From an uncultured Acetatifactor sp. (GTDB lineage Bacteria; Bacillota; Clostridia; Lachnospirales; Lachnospiraceae), in contig CAJTLR010000032.1 of NCBI GenBank assembly GCA_910577185.1, positions 1-38,205 of the forward strand: a DNA stretch of 38,205 bases. The letters run 5' to 3'. Position numbers and translations under genes: made by a program. Position 1 is the stretch's first letter, and each line of letters starts with the position of its first letter. Positions 1 through 8,187 of this stretch are shown one piece after another. The notes below the pieces were generated by a model. It had not been told where the DNA came from. It saw nothing but the letters and a program-made list of their open reading frames with translations, and searched no databases.

Positions 1-39
1 GGGAGTTTTTTGTTTCCAAAGGCATGATAGCCGACTTCC

Positions 40-123
40 AACCGCTATCTGGAAGCCAACGACCGCCCGGAACTGCTAGACCTGCGCTCCTATGCCCGAC
101 AAGGGATTGACCAAATCCCCACC
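40..123 (+). pseudogene. MobA/MobL-type relaxase remnant
   Basis: Reading + from base 40 gives N-R-Y-L-E-A-N-D-R-P-E-L-L-D-L-R-S-Y and then A-R-Q-G-I-D-Q-I-P-T. This is the well-known conserved stretch of MobA/MobL (MobQ) plasmid and transposon relaxases that nick oriT during mobilisation. In intact proteins the match continues with V-H-x-G; here it is lost after the Thr codon, and in-frame reading stops at 160-162. A stop codon also lies just upstream at 28-30. Only about 28 codons survive, so this is a dead fragment. It suggests that the left edge of the window was once part of, or next to, a mobilisable element. The identification rests on motif memory, not a search. Confidence 0.6.
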
Positions 124-130
124 GACCTGG

Positions 131-180
131 GAAAAAAGCAGACCGCCGCATATGGCGGATGAAGTCCATAGTGCGGCGGT
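131..180 (-). terminator. intrinsic terminator of the cupin gene
   Basis: A strong inverted repeat (142-155 with 166-180, one bulged G at 171, 10-nt loop) lies 27 bases after the cupin stop codon on the minus strand. It is followed on that strand by C-T-G-C and then six U residues (133-138). The arms are GC-rich (ACCGCCGCA with TGCGGCGGT). This is a good rho-independent terminator for minus-strand transcription. Confidence 0.7.
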
Positions 181-206
181 TTGTACATACTATTCGCTTA
201 TTCAGT

Positions 207-590
207 TCAACATAATGCAGGCATAAACTTGGCAAACAGATATAACCCCTCTGAACCCGCATCGACTTCATGCGGCACACCCGCCTGCATGATAGATATT
301 GTACCGGATTCATACGGAATGGTACTGCCTGCATTTATACACTTTCCTCTGCCCTTTATCACTTCATGCGTTTCCAACTGCGTTTCATGGATATGTTTCC
401 CAATACTGCACCCCGGAGCAATCCGCACCAAATGGTAGCTGAACTTCCCGTCTGTGTCCTTTGCCGTAATGATGTGTTTCAGTTCGACACCCTTAAAAGC
501 CGGATGCTTCGACCATCCGATCTCCGCAAATCCAGCCTCCTTTTCCGGCAAAACCAATTTTCCATTGTTAAACAATTCAAATGTATTCAT
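207..590 (-). CDS. small single-domain cupin protein
   Basis: A 127-residue protein with one cupin beta-barrel. Motif 1 is visible as H-I-H-E-T-Q-L-E-T-H-E-V-I-K-G-R-G, with the HxH metal ligands and a glutamate. Motif 2 is seen as S-I-M-Q-A-G-V-P-H-E, with the third histidine. Stand-alone cupins of this size are metal-binding enzymes or small-ligand sensors; the substrate cannot be read from sequence. The ATG at 590 is preferred over an upstream one at 632 because GGAGGTGCAGA lies directly before it. The gene is followed by a clear terminator and lies downstream of a broken AraC regulator on the same strand, which may once have controlled it (inference). Confidence 0.8.
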   Translation of the reverse strand: MNTFELFNNGKLVLPEKEAGFAEIGWSKHPAFKGVELKHIITAKDTDGKFSYHLVRIAPGCSIGKHIHETQLETHEVIKGRGKCINAGSTIPYESGTISIMQAGVPHEVDAGSEGLYLFAKFMPALC

Positions 591-673
591 TCTGCACCTC
601 CGATAAAATATGTAATCTGCCTTACATGTCAAGTATATTCTTCGGAAGCTGCCATGTCTTGTAAAAAATTGCC

Positions 674-1419
674 CTATATCCCCTGCATTATCTGTTTTTT
701 AGAATGAACATATTCTGATGGGGATATCCCGACAATCCTCTGGAATGCCTTGTCAAAATGGCTCTGATCATAAAATCCCATTTCCGCGGCGATCCTGCTG
801 ATCGTCCTTTCCTCATCCAGCAGTCCCTATGATTTCCTTATACGGTTCTGGATACAGAACTGGTGCGGAGTCATTCCGATACTGCTTTTAAATTTCCTTA
901 TGAGATAATATTTACTGACAAAAATATCTGCCGCCAATGTTTCTATGGACAGTTCCTGTTCCGGGTGACTTATAATTTTATTAGCCAGAATTTTTATGTC
1001 TGCATCCATCTCTTTGTGTCCATTATCCCGGAGACCGTAAACCGTCCGCACGGAAGTTAGCAGCTTTTCCCTTTGCCCCTTCCAAAAATGTCCTGCGCTG
1101 CCGCATCCCTTAACAAATCCTGAACAATCCTCCCTGCCGTTTCCATATCAGTCTCTTTTATAAAGGCAGTCCCTATGCACATGGACAGCAGACTCGCATC
1201 TCTTCCCAGACATACGGAATGCATGGCATAAGGAGGGACGATAAACACATCCTCTCTGTGGCACGCCACTTCCCTGTTCTCCAAGCAAACTGCCACCGTT
1301 CCCTGCATGACTACCGATATAATATAATGCCCTACATGGTTATGGGAACCAAAGTGCTTATCAATATTCTTTGACAACACGAACTCGATTGGGTATTTAT
1401 CACACTGATAATATCGCAT
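674..1419 (-). pseudogene. AraC-family transcriptional regulator, broken
   Basis: The first part (1419 to 1057) encodes an AraC-type N-terminal cupin sensor (H-N-H-V-G-H-Y-I-I-S ... P-P-Y-A-M-H-S-V), started by ATG at 1419 after AGGAG. Reading then shifts frame near 1080-1090, in a run of T after D-I, and continues as E-K-L-L-T-S-V-R-T-V-Y-G-L and the first helix-turn-helix (S-I-E-T-L-A-A-D-I-F-V-S-K-Y-Y-L-I-R-K-F). An in-frame amber TAG after R-I-R-K-S sits where the family usually has a codon such as CAG. Beyond it the second helix-turn-helix continues in the same frame (A-E-M-G-F-Y-D-Q-S-H-F-D-K-A-F). Two independent lesions make this a decayed gene. The family binds DNA and usually activates a neighbouring operon. 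Confidence 0.8.
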
Positions 1420-1483
1420 ACTTCTTTTACTCCTGCCGTTTCTTATTGTTCTTTAACAAATCTTTGAGTTATTCCAAGTCTCA

Positions 1484-2023
1484 TCATTTAACGTACAATC
1501 CCAGATCGTATGCTTCCTTCAGTGCTGCATTTCCTTTGATGTCCCCTTTATCCTTAACTCCTCTCACAAGCACCATACCCGCATCTTCCAAATGGAAGAA
1601 ATTAAGCACAAGCTGATATTGCAATTTTATTGCATCAAACAATTCTGGCAGTTCTGCCGCCCCAACCAGAAGTAAAGCAAGTTTTTTGATTGGAAACTCA
1701 TTTCTCATAGGCGTATGCAGTCTGTCAATTACCGCTTTTAATTCTGCGCTAATGCCATAAAAATATACCGGTGATGCAACAACCACCATATCAGCCACTT
1801 TCAGCTTTTCATATATCCCATCCATATCATCATTTTGAAAGCACTTATTCCCTTCCCGTGTAAAACATGAATTACAGCCAATACATGGATTGACCTTATA
1901 ATCGGCAACAGATACAATCTCCACAGAATGATTTTCACGGGCTCCTTCTGCAAATGCCTGCGCAAGCAAGTCTGTATTGCCGCCTTTTCTCATGCTCCCC
2001 ACTAAAATAACAATATTGCTCAT
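1484..2023 (-). CDS. NAD(P)H-dependent FMN reductase, iron-sulfur flavoprotein type
   Basis: A 179-residue flavodoxin-fold protein. The N-terminus V-G-S-M-R-K-G-G-N-T-D (residues 8-18) is the FMN phosphate loop, and S-P-V-Y-F-Y-G-I-S-A with the following L-K-A-V-I-D-R is the second conserved flavin segment. Between them lies a compact cysteine cluster, C47-x2-C50-x2-C53-x7-C61, matching the CX2CX2CX4-7C motif of iron-sulfur flavoproteins that bind a 4Fe-4S cluster. Such proteins move electrons between ferredoxin-like donors and small acceptors under anaerobic conditions; the partner here is unknown. GGAGG lies 10 nt before the ATG at 2023. It is a single gene between the AraC pseudogene and the DUF1848 gene, all on the minus strand. 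Confidence 0.85.
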   Translation of the reverse strand: MSNIVILVGSMRKGGNTDLLAQAFAEGARENHSVEIVSVADYKVNPCIGCNSCFTREGNKCFQNDDMDGIYEKLKVADMVVVASPVYFYGISAELKAVIDRLHTPMRNEFPIKKLALLLVGAAELPELFDAIKLQYQLVLNFFHLEDAGMVLVRGVKDKGDIKGNAALKEAYDLGLYVK

Positions 2024-2138
2024 TGACTATCCAGCCTCCATATCCTTCTATTTGATTCTTGTGTTCTTTCTATTACTCCGGCAGAAAACCGTTTCCGCTA
2101 AAGCAAAAACATCCTCAGAAATTTACCATAAAAATTTT

Positions 2139-3092
2139 CTATTTTTCACCCGATGGCATAAAATGACTAATTTGATTATTTTTCATTGATTTCACTTTTC
2201 TTTCAGTAATCCTGTCATCAGAAGAAATGTTTCCACATAATAAAGCAGAATCTCGATTATATAATTTTACATTTTCTTCTACTTTACTATTATTTAAATT
2301 CGCATAACAATATTTACATCCATTAAGGCAAGTATTATATGCCCCCACCTCTACGCTTTCAAAGCAGCCACACTCTTCCCTCTGATTTTTGTCCTTTTCA
2401 GCAATCAACTTACAACCTAATAATCTCTCAATTAGTTTTTTATCTATACAACTTCCATGTTGAATGCCGACTTCGTTAAGATTTATTTGCTCTGCACAAG
2501 TTTCAATTATTAAATTATACTTTGAAGCAATCTGAGCCATTTCCCTTGCCAACTCAATCATTTCTTCATTTGTCATCTGCTTAATATCAAGTTCCTTTGT
2601 GTTTCGTTGCGTTTTAGAATACAAATCAATAAATCTGATAACTACCTTTTTAGTATAATCCTCAAGATTACTTGCTATTTCCTCAAAAGCCTTTAAGTGG
2701 TAATCTATTGTATATCGCTTACTTATCAAAATGGGATCATATCTCCATATTACTCTTTCTTTTCCTATTTTTTCAGACAATCGCTTAAATGTTGGAATAA
2801 GCTCTTCTCTTTTATTGGGAAGATTTGGTTCTACATCCTTACCATACCCTGTAAGAGTAAATTGAAAATAATACATATATTTTTGTAAATCCTCTAACTT
2901 TTCAATCATATTTGCAGGATTCTTTGTCCAAAACACAATACAATCTACCACTTCTGGTGAAAGGTCTATTCTACTTATTTGATGCACATTCATAGGATTT
3001 CGTACATATAAAAATCCTTCCTTAATTCTAGTAAGAAACCAATCTGAATAATAATTGGGGATATCTGTTCTTCTACTCACACTTAATATCAT
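2139..3092 (-). CDS. DUF1848 family protein, radical-SAM-like
   Basis: A 317-residue protein of the DUF1848 type. Visible hallmarks are the N-terminal I-L-S-V-S-R-R-T-D-I-P, the segment N-P-M-N-V-H-Q-I-S with F-W-T-K-N-P, and a C-terminal cysteine cluster (C-G-C-F-E-S-V, then N-T-C-L-N-G-C-K-Y-C-Y-A) that looks like an iron-sulfur site. The biochemical role of the family is not established; the TIM-barrel-like layout and cysteines suggest a radical-SAM-related enzyme (inference). I place the start at the ATG at 3092 rather than the GTG two codons earlier: AGAGG is 7-8 nt upstream, and the ATG shares its A with the TGA stop of the preceding small gene (TGATG), a typical translational coupling. 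The gene is much richer in A+T than the core genes further right. Confidence 0.75.
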   Translation of the reverse strand: MILSVSRRTDIPNYYSDWFLTRIKEGFLYVRNPMNVHQISRIDLSPEVVDCIVFWTKNPANMIEKLEDLQKYMYYFQFTLTGYGKDVEPNLPNKREELIPTFKRLSEKIGKERVIWRYDPILISKRYTIDYHLKAFEEIASNLEDYTKKVVIRFIDLYSKTQRNTKELDIKQMTNEEMIELAREMAQIASKYNLIIETCAEQINLNEVGIQHGSCIDKKLIERLLGCKLIAEKDKNQREECGCFESVEVGAYNTCLNGCKYCYANLNNSKVEENVKLYNRDSALLCGNISSDDRITERKVKSMKNNQISHFMPSGEK

Positions 3093-3368
3093 CAACACAC
3101 CTCTATCATAGGTTGTATACTTCTACAATCATCTCTTGTATCATAGTTATTGAACATCTCAGCACCAATTATATAGTCTTGATCAATATCTGTATGGTCA
3201 TGCATAATTCCATCTCTTTGATAACAATTCAAATCTTTAAAAAGATAATAATATTTATGTACTCGTATACCCTTCCCGTATTTTTCTAACAAGTCTTCCA
3301 ATAATTCAAATTTATCACAATCCCAGTAATGGTTAATATCATTAATGCGTATGAATGACTTTTTTCAT
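3092..3368 (-). pseudogene. small gene coupled to DUF1848, frame-shifted at an A6 run
   Basis: An open frame encodes a protein-like sequence ending in D-Y-I-I-G-A-E-M-F and P-M-I-E-V-C. Its TGA overlaps the DUF1848 start codon. In the assembled sequence the frame has no ATG; the first usable codon would be a TTG at 3301, which cuts off well-formed coding sequence (S-F-I-R-I-N-D-I-N-H-Y-W). Directly upstream is ATG followed by six A (3368 to 3360). With five A the frame would run M-K-K-S-F-I-R-I-N-D straight into the rest, giving about 91 residues. Either the gene is frameshifted, transcriptional slippage on the A run restores it, or the read is wrong by one base. I do not recognise the family. 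The tight coupling suggests it belongs functionally with DUF1848. Confidence 0.45.
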
Positions 3369-4007
3369 CTTTAATATTACATTTTTTTCCCGCTCTCTTC
3401 TATTATCAATTACATTTTTTTCTACTATATAAAATTACATTTTTCTATGTAAAAAAGAAAAGGCTAAAAATTTTCTTCTTCAAATTACTTCTAATTTTTT
3501 TCTCCCAACATATTTCAAAATACTTTTTCAAGTCTGTACCATTCTCTTAACTTTTTCATACTTAATATTATAGCATAATCAGCTCTATACTATAATACAT
3601 ACCACAAATTTTGCAAACAAACACGCATAACTCCATACTATCTCGGAAACTGCCGACTTTTGCGTGATAGTTCATTTTCTCCCCAATCTCTCCTCTATCA
3701 GCGGCATATAAAAACACAAAAAAATGGGGTCCACCACCCACTGTGATGAACCCCACCAAGCCTCAATAATCCCAATAGAAAGCTACGCTTTCTATTTATT
3801 TTAAGCCATTCTTCAATATTTTCGCCTGAACGAGTACCTAACTACACCATGCTCCCCTCCATTCCGCAAACTGTCTTCGACAGTTCACTTCATGTCGATC
3901 ACGGGCTTCGCCCCATGAGCCCAGTCAAAAACATCCTTTTGTGAACAAGCTCCCAACGGCTGTTTCTGCCAGTCCCCGCATGGCTCATTGTCTACGCGCA
4001 TATGGCA
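3369..4007. other. 639-bp AT-rich, hairpin-rich intergenic stretch
   Basis: No convincing gene is seen. The left part (3369-3560) is very AT-rich and carries three copies of ATTACATTTTT (3376, 3409, 3434). The right part has three clean hairpins: AATAGAAAGC/GCTTTCTATT with a 3-nt loop (3774-3796), AACTGTC/GACAGTT (3869-3885), and GGGC-TTC-GCCC nested in TCATG/CATGA (3890-3918). A minus-strand reading frame at 3568-3675 (35 codons, GGGGAG only 3 nt before ATG) and another 38-codon frame starting just after the ppdK stop are possible but unproven. The organisation suggests a structured RNA or a degenerate mobile element downstream of ppdK. Confidence 0.5.
3774..3801 (+). other. perfect 10-bp hairpin followed by T-rich DNA
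   Basis: AATAGAAAGC (3774-3783) pairs perfectly with GCTTTCTATT (3787-3796) around a 3-nt loop and is followed by TATTTATTTT-like sequence on the plus strand. It would work as a plus-strand terminator, but no plus-strand gene lies upstream, so its role is unclear. Confidence 0.5.
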
Positions 4008-6629
4008 TTAATTGGAAATTGCCGCCTGTGCTGCTGCCAGTCTCGCAATAGGCACACGGAAAGGTGAGCAGGAAACATAATCCAGCCCAATCTTGTGGCA
4101 GAATTCCACAGAAGAAGGATCTCCGCCGTGCTCGCCGCAGATACCCACATGCATCTGGGGATTAACGGGCTTGCCCAGTTTAATGGACATTTCCATCAGC
4201 TTGCCGACACCGTTCTGATCCAATTTTGCAAAAGGATCATTCTCCAGAATCTTGGTGTCATAGTAAGAGGTCAGGAACTTGCCTGCGTCATCACGTGAGA
4301 AGCCAAATGTCATCTGGGTCAGGTCATTGGTACCGAAGCAGAAGAAATCAGCCTCTGTTGCAATTTCGTCAGCCGTAAGTGCAGCCCTGGGAATCTCAAT
4401 CATGGTACCGACTTCGTATTCCAGTTCAATTCCGGAAGCAGCGATTTCCGCATCTGCAGTCTCCACCACGATCTTCTTCACATATTTCAGTTCCTTCACG
4501 TCACAGATCAGGGGAATCATGATTTCGGGCTTCATCTTCCATTCGGAATGAGCCTTCTGTACATTGATTGCCGCACGGATGACAGCCCTTGTCTGCATTC
4601 TGGCGATTTCGGGATAGGTCACTGCCAGACGGCATCCCCTGTGTCCCATCATGGGATTGAATTCATGCAGGCCCGCGATATAATTCTTGATCTCCTCAAC
4701 CGTCCTGCCCTGTGCGTTTGCCAGCTTCTCAATGTCTGCCTCCTCGGTGGGAACAAACTCATGAAGAGGCGGATCAAGGAAGCGGATGGTAACCGGATAT
4801 CCCTCCAGCGCCTCATAAATCTTCTCAAAGTCACCCTGCTGGTAAGGAAGAATCTTCTCCAGGGCAGCTTCTCTCTCTTCCACGGTATCGGAACAGATCA
4901 TCTCACGGAAAGCAGCAATTCTGCTCTCTTCAAAGAACATATGCTCGGTACGGCAAAGGCCGATACCCTCGGCGCCAAGTTCTCTTGCCTTTCTTGCGTC
5001 CGCAGGCGTGTCTGCATTTGTTCTTACTTTCAAAGTTCTGTATTTGTCGGCCCATGCCATAACTCTGCCAAATTCACCGGCGATGGTGGCATCCACGGTG
5101 GGAATTCTGCCGTCATAGATGTTGCCTGTGGTTCCGTCAATGGAGATATAATCTCCCTCATGGTACTCCTTGCCTGCCAGTGTGAATTTCTTGTTTTCCT
5201 CATCCATGGCGATGTCGCCGCAGCCGGATACACAGCAGGTTCCCATTCCGCGGGCAACCACTGCCGCATGGGAAGTCATTCCGCCGCGGACGGTCAGGAT
5301 ACCCTGGGCAGCCTTCATACCTGTAATATCTTCAGGAGATGTCTCCAGACGGACCAGTACCACCTTCTCGCCCCTTGCAGCCCAGCTTTCAGCATCTTCC
5401 GCGCTGAACACCACTTTACCGCAGGCAGCTCCCGGTGATGCGCCAAGTCCCTTGCCTGCAGGTGTTGCAGCCTTCAGTGCGGCAGCGTCAAACTGGGGAT
5501 GAAGCAGTGTGTCCAGGTTACGGGGATCAATCATTGCCACTGCTTCCTGCTCTGTGCGCATTCCTTCATCTACCAGGTCGCAGGCAATCTTCAGTGCAGC
5601 CTGTGCGGTTCTCTTGCCGTTTCTGGTCTGCAGCATATACAGCTTGCCATGCTCCACGGTAAACTCCATATCCTGCATATCTCTGTAGTGAGCCTCCAGT
5701 TTGTGGCACACACCATTAAACTGCTCGAAAGCCTCGGGGAACTTGTTGGCCATCTCGGAAATCTTCATGGGTGTACGGACACCTGCTACCACGTCCTCGC
5801 CCTGGGCGTTTGTAAGGAATTCACCGAAAAGACCCTTTGAGCCAGTGGCGGGATCGCGGGTGAACGCAACGCCGGTACCGCAGTCATCGCCCATGTTGCC
5901 GAAAGCCATGGACTGTACGTTTACGGCAGTACCCCAGGAATAAGGAATATCGTTGTCGCGGCGGTATACGTTGGCACGGGGGTTGTCCCAGGAACGGAAC
6001 ACGGCCTTGATGGCACCCATCAGCTGCTCCTTGGGTTCATCCGGGAAATCGCTGCCGATCTTGGCCTTGTACTCTGCCTTGAACTGTCCTGCCAGCTCTT
6101 TCAGGTCATCCGCATTCAGCTCAACATCCTGCTTCACGCCCTTTCTTTCCTTCATGGCATCGATCAGCTGCTCAAAGTATTTCTTGCCCACTTCCATAAC
6201 CACATCGGAATACATCTGGATAAATCTTCTGTAGCAGTCCCATGCCCAGCGGGGATTTCCTGATTTTTCCGCAATTACATTTACCACATCCTCGTTCAGG
6301 CCCAGATTCAAAATCGTGTCCATCATACCAGGCATGGACGCTCTCGCACCGGAACGAACAGATACAAGCAGGGGATTTTCCTTATCACCGAATTTCTTGC
6401 CGGTGATCTCTTCCATCTTAACGATGTACTCATTAATCTGCGCTTGGATTTCATCGTTAATCTCTCTTCCGTCCTCGTAATACTGCGTACAGGCCTCCGT
6501 CGTAATCGTAAAGCCCTGCGGCACAGGAAGTCCGAGTCCGGTCATCTCTGCCAGGTTTGCACCCTTGCCGCCGAGAAGCTCACGCATGTCTGCGTTGCCC
6601 TCCGTAAACAAGTACACCCATTTTTTCAT
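4008..6629 (-). CDS. ppdK: pyruvate, phosphate dikinase
   Basis: An 873-residue cytoplasmic enzyme that interconverts pyruvate, ATP and phosphate with PEP, AMP and pyrophosphate. Many anaerobes use it as a reversible glycolytic step. The N-terminal nucleotide-binding domain opens with G-G-K-G-A-N-L-A-E-M; the mobile phosphohistidine domain carries G-G-M-T-S-H-A-A-V-V-A-R with His454 as the phosphorylated residue; the C-terminal PEP barrel ends with G-I-C-G-E-H-G-G-D-P, Cys831 being the catalytic acid/base. Length and residue numbering almost equal Clostridium symbiosum PPDK, which supports a complete gene. AAAGGGAG precedes the ATG at 6629. A promoter and a cre site lie upstream; it appears to be monocistronic. 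Confidence 0.97.
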   Translation of the reverse strand: MKKWVYLFTEGNADMRELLGGKGANLAEMTGLGLPVPQGFTITTEACTQYYEDGREINDEIQAQINEYIVKMEEITGKKFGDKENPLLVSVRSGARASMPGMMDTILNLGLNEDVVNVIAEKSGNPRWAWDCYRRFIQMYSDVVMEVGKKYFEQLIDAMKERKGVKQDVELNADDLKELAGQFKAEYKAKIGSDFPDEPKEQLMGAIKAVFRSWDNPRANVYRRDNDIPYSWGTAVNVQSMAFGNMGDDCGTGVAFTRDPATGSKGLFGEFLTNAQGEDVVAGVRTPMKISEMANKFPEAFEQFNGVCHKLEAHYRDMQDMEFTVEHGKLYMLQTRNGKRTAQAALKIACDLVDEGMRTEQEAVAMIDPRNLDTLLHPQFDAAALKAATPAGKGLGASPGAACGKVVFSAEDAESWAARGEKVVLVRLETSPEDITGMKAAQGILTVRGGMTSHAAVVARGMGTCCVSGCGDIAMDEENKKFTLAGKEYHEGDYISIDGTTGNIYDGRIPTVDATIAGEFGRVMAWADKYRTLKVRTNADTPADARKARELGAEGIGLCRTEHMFFEESRIAAFREMICSDTVEEREAALEKILPYQQGDFEKIYEALEGYPVTIRFLDPPLHEFVPTEEADIEKLANAQGRTVEEIKNYIAGLHEFNPMMGHRGCRLAVTYPEIARMQTRAVIRAAINVQKAHSEWKMKPEIMIPLICDVKELKYVKKIVVETADAEIAASGIELEYEVGTMIEIPRAALTADEIATEADFFCFGTNDLTQMTFGFSRDDAGKFLTSYYDTKILENDPFAKLDQNGVGKLMEMSIKLGKPVNPQMHVGICGEHGGDPSSVEFCHKIGLDYVSCSPFRVPIARLAAAQAAISN

Positions 6630-6721
6630 CTTTTTCTCTCCCTTTCAACAAAGATTTAAATAACCAAAGACAGTCCGGCCCTTTACTGACAAAAAGCCGA
6701 ACCCTTTATTATTATTCTATT

Positions 6722-6750
6722 ATTGTAACAATTTGCCAAAAGAATATCAA
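6722..6750 (-). promoter_or_regulatory. sigma-A promoter of ppdK
   Basis: On the minus strand TTGATA (6745-6750) is separated by exactly 17 nt from TACAAT (6722-6727), about 90 nt before the ppdK start codon. The surrounding DNA is AT-rich. Confidence 0.7.
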
Positions 6751-6847
6751 GACATATCACAGTAATTTTTGTCAGATCAGAGAATTTCGTGCAACCTGTC
6801 CATTATCTTCCATCGATAAATGACATCTTGAACAACGCAGACCGAAT

Positions 6848-6861
6848 TGTAAGCGTTTACA
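6848..6861. promoter_or_regulatory. catabolite responsive element (cre)
   Basis: TGTAAGCGTTTACA matches the Firmicutes CcpA operator consensus TGWAARCGYTWNCW at every position and is palindromic. It lies about 98 bp upstream of the ppdK -35 box and 39 bp after the stop codon of the phosphodiesterase gene. Upstream placement is typical of CcpA activation rather than roadblock repression (inference). ppdK is the likely target because glycolytic flux is the usual CcpA signal. Confidence 0.7.
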
Positions 6862-6899
6862 TCTGTTGCAGGGCAGTCTCCGGGACTTAAACAGTCCGG

Positions 6900-7733
6900 T
6901 CAGCCCCCTTCGCCTTTGGGCACGAAGCCGTCAAAAATAAAAATATCAAAATGCTTTCTGGCCTCCCTGAGCTGCTCCCTGCTCTTTATGGTCCAGGCCG
7001 CCGTCTTGATATGGTACAGCCTCCGGCAGAGCCACTTGGAAAGCATTTTGGGATATTTGCAGTTATAGGCGATAAAATCAGGCTTTCCCAGCCAGTTGAA
7101 TAATAAATTTTGCAGCAGGAAGGAAATAGTTCCCACATATTCCCCTTCCTTCCAGAATGCGTCTGACAATTGTCCCCTGACCACTTCACTCCTGTGCAGC
7201 CGATACCACAGTACCGCCAGCGGGTTAAAGGATTCGATACAATACAGCCCTTCATACCGGGAAAGCAGCCTGTCTGCCTCCCTGCAGACAGCCATGTCCG
7301 CCCTGTCTGCCTTCAGCTCCACAATCAGCGGAACCCGGCCGGCCACCAGTTCCAGCACTTCTTCAAACCCGGGAATCCGTTCCCCGGAGCGGCCCAGGGG
7401 AAAACATTGCAATTCCGCATAATCATAATCGCAGATTCGTCCTTCCTTCCCGCACATCCTCATCAGGGCCTCATCATGAAATACCACCGGCACACCGTCC
7501 CGGGACATCCGGATATCCAGTTCAATGCCAAATCCTGCCTCCACCGCACGCCGGAAAGCCTCCAGGGAATTTTCCGGTATATTTTCCTTTTCATTATGAA
7601 GTCCCCTATGGGCGTACAGCCATTTCGTAAACGGCGTCGTATCCGGCTTATACCTCACCCGGGGCATAATCATCAAAAAATAAAGCACCAGCATAACAGC
7701 CGGAACCAGCAGCATCATCACCAGTATGTTCAT
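6900..7733 (-). CDS. glycerophosphodiester phosphodiesterase, membrane-anchored
   Basis: A 277-residue protein with one N-terminal transmembrane helix (residues 2-24) and a GDPD TIM-barrel domain. Signature residues are H42-R43 in A-H-R-G-L-H, E71 and D73 in E-L-D-I-R, and H86 in V-V-F-H-D-E. The family hydrolyses glycerophosphodiesters to glycerol-3-phosphate and an alcohol, using divalent metal. The anchor places the catalytic domain at the membrane, fitting phospholipid or teichoic-acid turnover. No partner gene is adjacent. ATG at 7733 starts directly with the hydrophobic helix and is preceded by a purine-rich GGAGGACTTGGGGTAA-like leader. Confidence 0.9.
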   Translation of the reverse strand: MNILVMMLLVPAVMLVLYFLMIMPRVRYKPDTTPFTKWLYAHRGLHNEKENIPENSLEAFRRAVEAGFGIELDIRMSRDGVPVVFHDEALMRMCGKEGRICDYDYAELQCFPLGRSGERIPGFEEVLELVAGRVPLIVELKADRADMAVCREADRLLSRYEGLYCIESFNPLAVLWYRLHRSEVVRGQLSDAFWKEGEYVGTISFLLQNLLFNWLGKPDFIAYNCKYPKMLSKWLCRRLYHIKTAAWTIKSREQLREARKHFDIFIFDGFVPKGEGG

Positions 7734-7960
7734 TTACCCCAAGTCCTCCTCTCCCTCCTTACTCTAATCCTTTTCCGGATTCATTTCAAGGGTTCCGGCA
7801 AAAATTAAGAAACACTTAGGGAATATTTCTATGGAATGACTTTCTTTCTAATTGGGAATATGTTACTATGAACTGGTTCCGAAATGTTCCGGACAGCTTT
7901 GTGCCGGAGACAGCAGACGCCCGCACTTTACGGGTTTTCCATTGTCATGAATTAAATACT

Positions 7961-8050
7961 CCGCTGCAGACAACGGGGTATCAAACTTGTAACGCTGCAG
8001 AGCAGAAAGCGTCCAAAGGACACTTTGGTATTTGACCCTTGTGGCATTCG
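7961..8050 (+). repeat. dispersed structured repeat, copy 1 (left part)
   Basis: Aligns without gaps to 27601-27690; by eye 80 of 90 positions agree. It contains an outer stem (GGGT..CAAA with TTTGACCC) enclosing a GCTGC-rich hairpin and AAAG-c-GTCC/GGAC-a-CTTT. The right part of this copy is found 760 bp away (8814-8851), so this copy is interrupted. Confidence 0.75.
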
Positions 8051-8126
8051 CATGCTAAATAAAAAATTCGCATGCTAAATAAAAAATTCGCATGCTAAAT
8101 AAAAAATTCGCATGCCAATTAAATAT
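8047..8126 (+). repeat. 20-bp tandem repeat array built on GCATGC
   Basis: Three perfect copies of ttcgcatgctaaataaaaaa are followed by a diverged fourth (ttcgcatgccaattaaatat). Each unit has the palindrome GCATGC. The array resumes at 8744 on the other side of the inverted-repeat element as a 19-bp variant. There are no spacers, so this is not a CRISPR array. Confidence 0.85.
8119..8126 (+). repeat. 8-bp target site duplication, left copy
   Basis: TTAAATAT directly abuts the left end of the inverted-repeat element; the same 8 bp is found at 8736-8743 against the right end. Confidence 0.65.
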
Positions 8127-8187
8127 AGCCCTTTTCGGAATTGTGTACCCACTAAAAATGAACCTGTAAATATGCAGTTGATTATTA

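Noticed and set aside
3568..3759. 63-codon minus-strand gene
   Set aside because: Non-ATG start with no proper ribosome site; an internal ATG has GGGGAG too close. Kept only as part of the structured intergenic stretch.
8047..8126. CRISPR array
   Set aside because: The units are directly tandem with no spacers and no cas genes are nearby.
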